DNA from: Ganaspis brasiliensis
Taxonomy: Eukaryota; Arthropoda; Insecta; Hymenoptera; Figitidae
Assembly (NCBI GenBank): GCA_037103525.1
Contig: JAZKLR010000397.1
Coordinates: forward strand, 124,001 to 188,000
DNA length: 64,000 nucleotides
Direction of reading: 5' to 3'
In this document: one piece after another, positions 24,101 through 36,100 of the stretch
Numbering within the stretch: the stretch's first letter is position 1
Layout: each line of letters starts with the position of its first letter
The notes under the pieces: model-generated
The model's input: the letters and a program-made list of their open reading frames with translations, nothing else
Databases searched by the model: none
What the model was told of the DNA's origin: nothing
Made by a program: the position numbers and the translations under genes

Positions 24101-27100
24101 TGACATACTTCCGCCCCAATCCATCATTTATTCTCAGGGCAGATTTAACCGCCTCTGTTTTGATGGTAAGGTGTAGTGGTTCTAGCCCTAATAGTGCACC
24201 CAGGCATATTACAGATGAAGTACCCAACGCCTCCGTTATGCTCCTTAGGACCATTCCCCATATACTTTCAAGTCGATCAATAGTCTACAACAATTCGACT
24301 CTGCTCCACCAGTTCCACAGATGCATAAGTTAGCCTAGGAAGCAGAATCGCCTTAAAGATCCAGATTAATGTATCCGGTCTTAAACCCCAGCTATGCTCG
24401 ATGACTCGCTTAGGTCTTAAGGCGATAAGTCCACTTTCCAGTAGATTCCCTATTCTATATCGCTTGACACTCCTCGACTAATATACCCCTGGCAATCCTT
24501 CGCATTAGAGCCTCCATGCGCTGTTTGTCTTCGTCTATGAGTCAGCTTGTCTTAACTTTAGTAAGAAAATAGGCTACTTGCCTTTCTTTCGACAACAGAT
24601 CGATTGGCGAAACGCTCGCTGAGACCTGAATAGCGCTATCAAATACCGTCCGGTAGGCTGAGACTATTCTGAGCAAACCATTCCCTAAGCCAAAAGTAAA
24701 TTTTCAGACAGTTGGTATCCACCCAGCATGTAACTTGTTTGGAAATTCATTGACCCTTATGCCAAAGATTTCTATACTTTGCACACATCATACAATGATT
24801 TTGTCGTCCGCGAAGCCGACGATTTTGGTGTCCATAGGTAGTTTCATCTGCATGGAGTCGTCTTACATCACGTTCCATACGAATGGACTTACTTTCGACT
24901 CTTGAGGAGGCTCTACAAGCCATTTCCTCTCGGATCCGAAATGCATCACCCTTATAATATACCATCCACCGATTGCAAAGATAGTCATTCATCATTCGTA
25001 ACACATCCACCACCGCTAAATTAGCGTCAATTTTGGATCAGCCTTTTCGAAAACCGTACTGGTTTTCCGACAGATTGTTTTCACCAGTTAAAAAACCCTA
25101 TAGTTTCTTTAGAACCATTGCTTCTACAGATGACCAATTTTAGGATTTCGTTGGGTATTCTGTCATTCCCTGTAGAGATCCTATAAAGAGAGTTGAGACA
25201 CAGTTGTTTTCTGCGCATCGCGATTAAACCGGAACCAGAAGTTCTAGTTAAAAGGCGCGAAGTATTTACATTGAAAATTTTGAATTGACGTGATCGTCTA
25301 AGATTTGAGGTTATGTTGCAACATTACAAAATCACTTCTGGTTCCGGTTTAATCGCAACGAATCACGAACCATCACACTTGTGTCTCAACTTTCTTTAAA
25401 GGATCTCTAATTCTCTGGCGCCTTGCCAGTTTTTAACCCCTTTCCCGCGATTCTTAACTCCTAAAGCGTAAAAAGATTTTCGCTCTGTACAAGACAAGAG
25501 GAATGAAGACCACGCACATGTAAGAATAGCGCTCCTATTAATTTGCGGACCCAATTAGGTTTGTCCAAACTAGGGGTCTGTTGTTTCACTAATTTCTTAG
25601 TAACAATTTTAAACGCTCACTTCAAGGGTCATTTTCCACTTGTGACGTACCTACCAAGACTTTTAATTTTAATAATGAAATATTTTAATTGAAAAAGTAA
25701 CTAGCTCACGGGTTTGGCTCGAAAAGGCCGGGCACACAAATAGACGAGCGAGATTTCCAAAAATAATAAGTCAAAATTTAGCGACAAGAGAAAAACGGAA
25801 CGAGCATGGCGAAGCACAAAAGAAGTCAAGGAAAACGCAAACTTACCGATTCGCTGATCGCAGGCGTAAATAGTTTGAATAACAATCCTCGGCTCGGCGT
25901 GGTCTGGTGGGATGGAGAATCAAATTGCAAAAATGAGAATTGCAACACAGTTGCCCGAGAAAAACTCACCCACTCAGAATCCACACACAAAGAACCAAGT
26001 CTAAATGTCGTTTAACAAAACACAGATATATTAAATATTAAATGGTCGCTATAAAACGCACAAATATTATAGGTTACAAAATAAAGCCACGAAAAGCGTG
26101 GAGAACGAATTTTACACAGTAGTGCTAATTGCACAGCGTCTCTCTGACGAAAAATCGACCGTGATCTATGACACGACCTTTGGGCTCTTTCGTATCTAGG
26201 CCAAGGTCGTCCGATTACCTAATTCGGCCGTTGACCGAAGATAGCAGCAGCTTCCGCGCTTTTAATTAGAGCGGAAAATATAACCTTACCTAGGTCATTT
26301 CTGGACTCCGTTTCGCTTACCAAAGTGCCCCTCTCGTCCTTACGGGTGTCTCGACTTACGTCATTTACCATTGAAGTCTTTCATAACGAGTGCATCCCCG
26401 CCGAAAGCCTAAATGCTTTCTTCAAGAGACTGCACAAACCTCGAAATCTTCAAAGCAAACATTTGTAGAGAAGTAGCAGCTGTGCATCCGGACACTCCCC
26501 ATCTTTACCCAAACGGACTCATTTCCGGTTTCTAGAAAATCGCTAACGCCCACAGCCGGATTGCACATTTAAATGTTTTTATGATTTCATTAAATCATTT
26601 TTGTTGGTTACAGAAATTTCTAATTATTATTAACAGTAGATTATTTATACTTGAATTAAAATGCTTTTTTTCTTTTATCTTATAATAAATACAATGAAAC
26701 ATGAAATACATCGAACGTTTCATTCAATACTTGAAAGAATGCATGCAAATAAGTTCTACTATTAATCCCTCTGAGGAATAGTAAAAAAAATAAAAGAATA
26801 TATTTAAAAAGCATTGATAACATTGTTATTTTTTTGGAGTAACTGTTGACAGGGACTGTCTTATAATCTCCCTAAAAAATGTGTTGTTTAGTGTCAAATC
26901 AAATGCCATTTCGCAGTTCTAGAACCATAAGTTCTACCTTATCCTCCATATTTAATTTACTAAAAATACTATTGCTGTTTCCAAATTATTAATAAAACAA
27001 AGATTCATGACATACTTATTTATAGTACCGAGTGAAGGGTAAATGTCGATTGTAAAGATCGACGACAATTAATAGTGAGCAAATTGTACGAAATTATTAA

Positions 27101-30100
27101 GAATAGGAAAATATTCTAAATCCCTGTCCGGGAAATTATTTCACAAAAAAAACGGAAGGTAAATATTACCTCAATTTGGGGTAAAATTCACCTGCATCAA
27201 AAATCACTCTGGAATTTTTTAAATTAGTTTTAAATATTAAAATTGTGTTAATAGGATGCGATAATGCATTAAATGATCTTGTGTGGGACTGTTTAAATAA
27301 ATAATATTATGATTAGTGTAAATCACAAAAATTAAATTTTTTGCTCAAATCGAAGTCTTTGACAGTCAATGAAAATTTGATTTGACATTTGACCCTATCA
27401 AAAGTCGAGTACTAAGTCAAGGAAACATTCACGTACTTTCTTTCGTGTAGATATGTTTTCTTAAACGTACTTAGGGATTAAACAAAGATGTTGATTTGAT
27501 ATTTTGGAAATAATTTTAGAAATTCATAATGTGTGTAATGTTGTAATGTTTGCCTTATTAATAATTTGGAAAAGTAATTGTATTGTCAGCAAATTAAGTA
27601 TAAAAGATAATTAACTGCTTCAGATTTTGAGGGATTAAAAGTAAAAAACGCAATTTTGTTTTAATAAAAGATTATTAAGAAAGTTTCCCATTAATACGAT
27701 AATTGCACTGGGGCATTTTTATAGTTCAGTGACTTGACAAATATTAGAAATTTTGTAGTTAAAAAATAGTTAAGTTTTAAATTATTTATTAATTTATAAG
27801 TTTAATTAAGAATACAACTAATCTACTAAAAATGCAGATTATGTGATTCAAATTTTACCGTAAAGTTTCAAGACATTACATGCCCTTTAATTTACATAAA
27901 TCTGTTTAGTTTTATACCTAAGACAGATTTATCAATAAAAAATTTCAATAAATGTCTTTCAGAAAATAAATGAGAAAATAATTATAAAGTCAATATTATT
28001 AAATGATGACTTACATGTACCATAATATAACTATAAATTATTTTATATATCTATTATAATATGAAACTTTCTGTAGAATTTAAAGTGAACTAGGTTATAA
28101 GTAACAGTTTTAAAAAATTAAATTTTTAAACGCTAAAAGAAAGCATTAATTTTCTGATTGTAAAATAATTTATTGAAATATTTAAAGCTCCACAATGCAC
28201 GTCTGGAAGTTAATAGTGAGAATTGCTATGAATCACATGTAAATAGGTTTAACACTTTGGATTTAAAAGATTTAATTCCGTTAAGTGAAAATGGTGGCTG
28301 AAGCGTACACTTTGCATAGAACTACACAATAAAACAACTTGTACTATAATTTATCTTATAAATGCAATTTCTTTTGCAAAGAATTAAAATCATTATAATT
28401 TATTTGACTACAACCTCTTTATTGTTTACATGTACAAAAAATAAATAAGTTATCATATATACATATTTGGGACATTCTTTTTAAACTTGGCTACACCTCT
28501 TGTTCTTGTTCATTCCAATTTTGGTCAGAAAATATTCTATGACAACTAAAACTAAATTTTATAAACGTTACCAAAAACGTACAAATACATGACTTCTTAC
28601 AGTTTAAAAAATTTTTTATTTGACATATTATCGTCGTGATTTTGAATTTTGAAAATTCAAGGTCAGATTCTGAATCTCAGAAGTTCAAAGTAAACTCAAG
28701 CGATTTTTAAAAAACTGAAGCGCCCTATTAGACCCGCCATTTTGAATTTTAAAAATCTGAATTTACATTTAAATTCAACAACTAGCAACTGATAATTACT
28801 TGATTTTTAAAGTACCTACGTAATTTGATGCAGACATGAAACATTGTTGAATTCTAAATGGATATAGCTCCAATTACATCAATTGTCAAAATTATGGGCC
28901 TTGGTTAAATGCGCAGCAACAAGATTTAATTGCAATAATTAAATAGATGATGAAACCTTCTAAGGTTTAATTATCTTGAATATCACTCCGCGTGACTAAA
29001 TCAATGTTTTATTAAAGGGTACAATGACAACAAGAATAAAATTGACATTCCAAAATTAATTAAGATCCTGGTGTATGACCAGAGAAAAATTAAATAAAGA
29101 AATCCGAAAAATAAATCCAAATCAATAATATAAATCCATATAAATTAATTCCGTTTTTTAGGTTATTGGACTAGGCGGGAAATTCAAATTATTCAGGAAC
29201 GTAGAATATCAAAATTAACTCTTGATAACAAATAAATTCGTCATAAATACAAAATTTCCATACTATATTAAACAGATAAATTCAAAATTTAGCAGGAATC
29301 AGTAAATGTATTCAAATAATGTTTTTATTTAAATTAAATTGGAGGTAAATTTAAAATTTTCACAAGCACAATAATTTAAAAATCTTCAGTTTACTTTTCC
29401 AAAAATTTAAAGCTTCTTCAAATATTGATGACCCAATACAGGATTACGTAGAATAAGGGAAACAAATACAAATAAGCTTTTAATAATAAATGATAAATTT
29501 TGAAAAATCAGTCTTTGTGATCAGAAGAATTGATCAGAATTCAGTATATTAAATTTAATTAAATAGTATTGAACGGAATCTTTAAATAAGGAAATGAAAT
29601 TAATATTCGAAAATTAATCAATAATTCAAATTAAATATTTTGAAATAAATTGAATTGTGAGTTGAAAAATTATTTCATCAACAAATTTTACGTCCTACAG
29701 GTTTTGAAGAAATTTCGATTGTCTTATCAAATATTTTCCAATTTACATTAAACCCGACATTTTCAATTTCGCAGATCTGACATTGATTTTTAAATTTTTT
29801 CCTAAATATCGAGTGAGTGATTTTGAATTTTTTAAAGAGGCCTTTTAAGATCCATCTCAAATTAAGTCAGAGCTCTAAAATATTTTGTTTTAGTTTAGAA
29901 GTGTAAATTAAAAACCTGTTTAATATTTCAAACCAAATTAAGTTTGTTCTAAATTCATTATTTAATTCTTTAATCAACATTTGTTTTATTTTTTTATAAC
30001 AATCAAAATTTTAATTGACATATTATTTACTTTCATAACTGTTATGAAATGTCCTACATTTTTAAATTTAAAAATAATCGCATGGCATTAAAAAATTGGC

Positions 30101-33100
30101 TTTTTCTAACATGGTGGTTCACCTGAAAAAGAATTCCCATAATATGTATATATTTAGGGTGGTTCAAAAGTGTACCGAAAACAAATTTTTGAAATTTTAT
30201 ACTTTAACTCAATGATTTTACAAAATTCACGACAAATGCAAAATATTTTTTAAAATTACTTAATAATTTATCCGAGGTTATTTATCAGACTTGTCGATTC
30301 ATTCATTTACTTTTATTCAGCCCTGAATTTTATCTACTAATTGTAAAATTTAAGAGCATGTAGGGAGATAAATTATGCCTCAAGCACGATAATCGCGAAA
30401 ATAGTTAATTTTTAAGAGTGAGAGAGAGAAGAACAGAAACATCTTCTGTCTTTCTCTCTCTCACTCTTAAGAATTAACGATTCAAAACTTCATTGTGCTT
30501 AAATAAGTAATTAAGCTATGAGTGTTCTGGGTTAGGGTTCTGATCTAGACTAAGTCGGTAATGCAGATTTGTACATTATTATCAGTATTAATGCAGGTTT
30601 CTGTAGAATCGCCTTACCTTACCGACTTTTTAGATCAATTGTATGAGAAGATCGATAAAGTAGAATTCAAAATATTCTAGCCCAATGAATGAGGAATGTC
30701 AGTAAGGTAGAACTTAAAATATCCTAGCTCAATTGCCTGATATAAAGCCATCTAACGGCAGCCATTTTTAAAATAAACTTAAGTAATTGGGGGAATCCCG
30801 ACCGGAAGGTATGGTAGAACTCTGACCAAGTTAAAACCGCTACAGAAACCGGAAATTACACGGATGATAAGGAAGGAATCTGCATTAATGATTTAGCCCA
30901 GATCAGAACCCTATTCCAGAATTCGCATAACTTAATTACATTAAAGTATTATCTTTTTTTTTTTTGAAGATAATTAATATTAACATATTATTAAATATAT
31001 TACAAAATATATATTTAACTGGATAGGTTAAAATTTAACTGGATAGGTTACTGTTTTAAGTGATTTTGTTCGATTTTGTAGCAAATTTACAGACAAAAGT
31101 TATTTTTCCCATGGGAAATCAATGGTGAATTTTTTATATTGTGATCGACTTCTAAATATTTTCCGATTTCAAAATAAATAAATAAGATATGGGCATTTTA
31201 TTTTCTTCTCGTGGAACTAATTTAAAGGATCAAGGTAGCCATATAATATTTATGATTTTCGTCTTTTTTGTACCACCCTAATACAAACGAAAATGTTAAT
31301 TAAAAACATAACTTTAATAAAAAAAAAGCAAATAATAATTAAAATTATAATAAGATTTTTGTTTTCAGAAGCGTCCATAAATTAACTTTGTTTATTAACT
31401 AGAAAGTAATATAATTACTTATTTTAAGCTTAGTGGATTTAGCAAGAGATTAGTGACAATGGCAACATATCTTGAAACTATCCATTTTGTGTGTGTATAT
31501 TAACTATGTAGAAATTGAAATCTTTTTCTTTAATTACACATATATTTATAAAATAATATTCATTTCAATTTCGATATTTTAAAAATAGTTATTAATATAT
31601 TAATGTTGGTTCGAAAACAAAAACAATTTGACGAATAATTTTAATTCAAAGGAAAATTATCTTTTAATTCTAATGTAGTATTTAGATAAAATTAATTAAA
31701 TTTCAGTTTAACTAAAACATTATCGAGAATTTTCCTTTCTTCATATAAAAACAAATGTTCCAAACAAAAAATAGAAAATTAATTGCATATGATCGAGCAG
31801 CAATTTCAGAAGTAGAGTTATTATACAACGGACCGTAGAAGATCTTAACTTGATTAAGACCACATCTGAAGATCCTTCTCTCACCCTGAATAATTCCTTC
31901 TACTGTATAATGTCTGTTGAAGTCAAGAGATTATATTTCCCCAAGTTCCTTTTCGTGTCGAAATATTCCATTAAAAGCTAATACTAAAGACAGACAACAT
32001 CTTTCGTTTTAACTTGAATACTGAATAGCTCACCAAGTTGACTCCAATGCATTCCTTTTAATCAAAGAGTGCTTCAACCCACAACTGTCTATAATAGTTT
32101 GATCATTTCAGATTTGTTCATTATTAAACAATTGATTTCCCATCTCCCTCGACAGAAAGAAATACTTAATTAACTAACCCTTACGAAAATATATGTGACG
32201 CTCCACGGTGAAAGTGACCTTAGCTGCAAAACATTTCGTTTTGAATTTGTATTATTAATCGATAGAATTCGAGTTGCTCTTTCACATACAGAAATAAAAA
32301 AAAATTATGTCTAATAGTTTTTGTTTAATTGGCGATGAAACACAAGCAAGCTCAACTTTAAACGCTCGTCTAGTCAAATTAATTTCTGGCAGCTGAGGTC
32401 CCTTTCACCGTGCAGCGTCACATATGACATGAAATTTATGTCATACGCACTTGAAGTAAATTTTATGACGTTTTTTCGTTAAGTCAAGTAAATCACGTCA
32501 GAGAAATGACACAAAAAAAGCCACAAATCGCTAAAATAATGGATTTTTTTAAAAAAGGAAAAAACCTAAACAGCAAAATACAAAAAACAATGAACAGCTA
32601 AAGTTGTAGAAGAACGTGCACATAAGGGTTATGTAAATAAATAGAACCAGGGTTCAAAGCACGGTAATGAGAGACCTAACCTACACTGAAAAAATAGCAA
32701 TGTAATCATAACAAAATAGTTTTGTTAATGATTTTTTGTTGGCTTTGTCAAATTTCAGAGTTAGAATTACCAAAAAACAGTTTAAATTATAAAATAATTT
32801 TGTAGTATTTAATAAAAATTTTGTTTGAGTTTATTAAAATCTTTTGTTGGCATTACCAAATATGTGATGGCGCATGCGCATTCTATACGATTCTGTTTGA
32901 CGCATGTTCTCGTCTGGTTTTCATAAAGACATCGATATAAATTGGAATTTTTTGTTTTTTAAAACAAAAAAAAAGAATATTATATAATGGGTGATAACTA
33001 AATCAAATGTCTACAAAGTTAACTTTTGAAATTAAAAAAATATAACTATAAAATATACTTTATAAAGATAATAAAAAGGGACTTATTTATGATTTTATGT

Positions 33101-36100
33101 TTAGTGACAAAATTGACAGAATGTATTGCTGAATGATACATAAGTCGATAATTAGTCATATAAGTGAATAAATATTATGGTTTTTTAAAAGAGTAAATTT
33201 ATATTTCGATTCTTACGTGGCAGGTTAATAAACGTTTAAGCACAATATGTTGTTTTCAAGGATCTAAACCTAACCTATAAACCTATCTACTTTATATTCT
33301 GTTTTTTTTTGTGGAAAATACTTTATTTAACATAAGAAATAATTAAGGAATAATTCCATTTTTAATAGTATGAAACTACTTTCAATTATTGTTTTAAAAA
33401 TTAAAAATAAACACATGTTTTTAAATAAATTTCATGTCTAGAAATATTTACGTGTATTATTATAACTACACATTATTTCACAGTAAGATACAAAAAATAT
33501 TAAATATTTTTTAATTAAAAACATTCATTTATTTAACAAATCAAAACAATATTGGAATTTCCATTTGCACAATCTGTGTTTAACTTTTTTTTCTTTATTA
33601 TAATAGCCATCAAAATATTTGTTAAGCTCTAAAAAGTTTTGTTGGGACTACCAATTTTTTTTGTTGAAATTACCCTAAATAATTAACAAAAGAATTTTGT
33701 TGGCACAACAAAATAATTTTGTTGAGTGTATATCAACAAAAGAATTTGGTTGAGCCAACAAAATTTTTGTTCAGCCAAACAAACCTTTTTTTCAGTGTAC
33801 TGAGCTACAGCACCGTCTGTCGAAGAAAAAAAATTTCTTTTAAGGTATAAGTGATCCTATTGGAAGAAACAAATTGCGGGATTATTTATATTAGCTTCAG
33901 GATTAAAATTAACAGATTTTGTTAAAACATTGATTTAAGATTCAAGCTTTAGGTAAAAACCACTAAATGTCCAATAACTGGTACCTCTACCCTATCTGTT
34001 TGTTTCATTTCTACGATTTTATATTTATTACCCGCAACTTTAATATTTCAATTTACTTCATACTACTCTTCAGGTGCAAAAATTTCATTATTTTTCGATT
34101 TTTTTCTATTAGAGCATGAACACTATTTTCTTCGTTTTGTGAATGGCCTTTTTCGAGAAACCTGTGCGTTATGTGAATTCAAAATTTTTTTGAGGAAAAT
34201 ATTTACATTGCGAACATTAAACGATTTTTATTCTGACCTCTGCAGTTATCGAACAATAGCTTCAAATTTTTGTTATCAGAATTTATACTTTTTTCTTCAC
34301 AAAAAAAAAAACAAATAGCCGTTTCGTTAGCACCTCGTTTGCCTAATGTTTCGTTCCACACATAACTATAAGCCCGATGATTACCTCTATCACAATCAGT
34401 AGAATTGTAAACTGCTAAATTTCTGTTATAATAAGCTATACCACTTTTTAATTTCGGAGCAGTCAGAACTTTCTGCAGATCCAAACATGCAAAACAAGTT
34501 GTAGTAGTTTGTGATAAAGCTTCATTTTTATCTTCAGCATTTAGATTTCGTTCAATTAGTTTTTAAATTTGATGGTTATTCTTCTCTTGCATTTCCAACT
34601 TTTCTTGTGAATTAGCAGCCTTATAAGTAATTAGAGAAATAGCACTGATCACTTTTCGATGAAAAAAATCCTAAATTAAATTCTTGATTGAAAGTACTTC
34701 GACACATTCTTCCCTTACAGCAGAAGCGACAAAATTAATGATACTGTTATGTCCGGAAGAGACTAACTACAATCATATAATTTTAATATTATACCCCTGA
34801 TTTATTTACAGACCCAGCAGGATTCGAACTAAGGGAACAGGGCAAAAGAAAATCCACTGAACAAGCATCAATTGGATTATATAATTCGTAAACATTTATT
34901 TTATTGAATACAATATTTAGAGGAGTAAGAAAAGGAAGATGTGAGGAGAAATCCCTTGTTTCTGTATCCTTGGTTGTTTTTAAGAAATCGTCATTCACTG
35001 AAACAATGAATGATATTTAGCTAGGGAAATAATTTTGTTCGGTTGAGCTCTCTGAATATACAGAGTGATCGTTCAAGATGTGTAGAAAGAAGGATCGATG
35101 AGATTTATTCGCTTCATAGGTTCGTGCTCTCCAGGAGAAAAATAGAAACAGTCCGCGACTTAAGCCAAATTAAAAGGCAGTGCGTAGGTGTTGTTCTCCA
35201 CTATCCTAATAGCATTTTATATATCAGCACGAAGGTGAAATCTGGTCCTTCCTCAAGTAAGGGTGAACGACCGAAAACAGCTGGCTCGATAATTTACAAT
35301 TTTACTGTTCAATATGGTTTCTTGGACACAAGAGTTAAAGTCAAGGGTTATAAAGATTTAAATTAAAGGGTTAAATTAAGGGTTAAAAGATTGGAAATTG
35401 TTACTGACAAAGTATGTCAGGAGTTCTTACACCTTCACTAGAGTCACAGTTTTACTCAATCTCTATACCAACAGTACTACAATTTTACAATTATAATATT
35501 ATAAACAGTTTTTCACTCACTACAACACGTGAATAATTATTTGCAACCGACACAATATAAATTGACAATATTACCCGCAGAAATATGTTACAATAAGTGT
35601 GAGAACTATGTTTGATTATAAGACTCAGAATTGTAGACTATGCTACCAGTCAATCTTTACAGAAAGCGAACCGGAGGTCGCCGTGGCGAAGCAAGAACTA
35701 TGCACACTTAGGGTTTACCACTTTTTCACCAATCCACAAGTCCGAATATTTGACACTTTTAATTTCGAAGGATTTGACAATGATTAAGTATAACTAATGA
35801 GTTCCCCGGAGTCGCAATTGAATAAGTTAAACCACACTTTAAGAAGTTAGCTTCGAGAATTTGATTATTTGAAAGGAGTATGAGTTCAATTTCACAAGTG
35901 TAGTGAAAAATTTAACATTCGCGAATTTTATTCGTTGTGCCTTCAACGTTAAAATCTGAGGAAAGAACGCGAGACTTGGTAGCAGTTTAAGAAACTTGTA
36001 ACGACTCCATTGAGGACTTCTTAAGGGAAGTTAACCTCGATGCCATCCGAGAAACTGATTTTTGGTTTCGCTTAATTTTTAAAGAAACCCCGGTTCTCTG

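Larger units (their letters stand above)
22790..25560 (-). mobile_element. Non-LTR retrotransposon A fragment (RT, RNase H)
   Basis: The minus strand carries, 5' to 3': GKAPE and RIPNEILKLV near 25420-25110 (RT finger region, split by a MITE), SENQYGFRKG-like sequence near 25060, and GFADD (near 24810, the RT catalytic Asp pair). A thumb region with HSWGLRP and LLPRLTYAS comes next (24400-24290), then LPTEDWQ (about 23990) and RNase H (23525-22995). It ends in LTGHGVLRYHRHKLG and CRKYGKE (about 22880-22800), the usual C-terminal zinc-binding tail of Jockey/I-like elements. Stops and frameshifts are frequent. EN and ORF1 are missing. Confidence 0.85.
30157..31278. mobile_element. TA-flanked inverted-repeat element with two nested units
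   Basis: The ends GGGTGGTTCAAAAGTGTACC and (complement) GGGTGGTACAAAAAAGACG are flanked by TA (30155-30156, 31279-31280). No coding sequence. It contains a fold-back near 30373-30505 and a second TA-flanked MITE at 30535-30911. Confidence 0.82.

Noticed and set aside
25806..26015. 69-codon + frame in the GC-rich stretch
   Set aside because: Too short and unrecognised; only mentioned as part of the unexplained region.
35043..35366. 107-codon + frame in the 4.3-kb transposon
   Set aside because: No recognisable motif and no splice or start context; not called as a gene.
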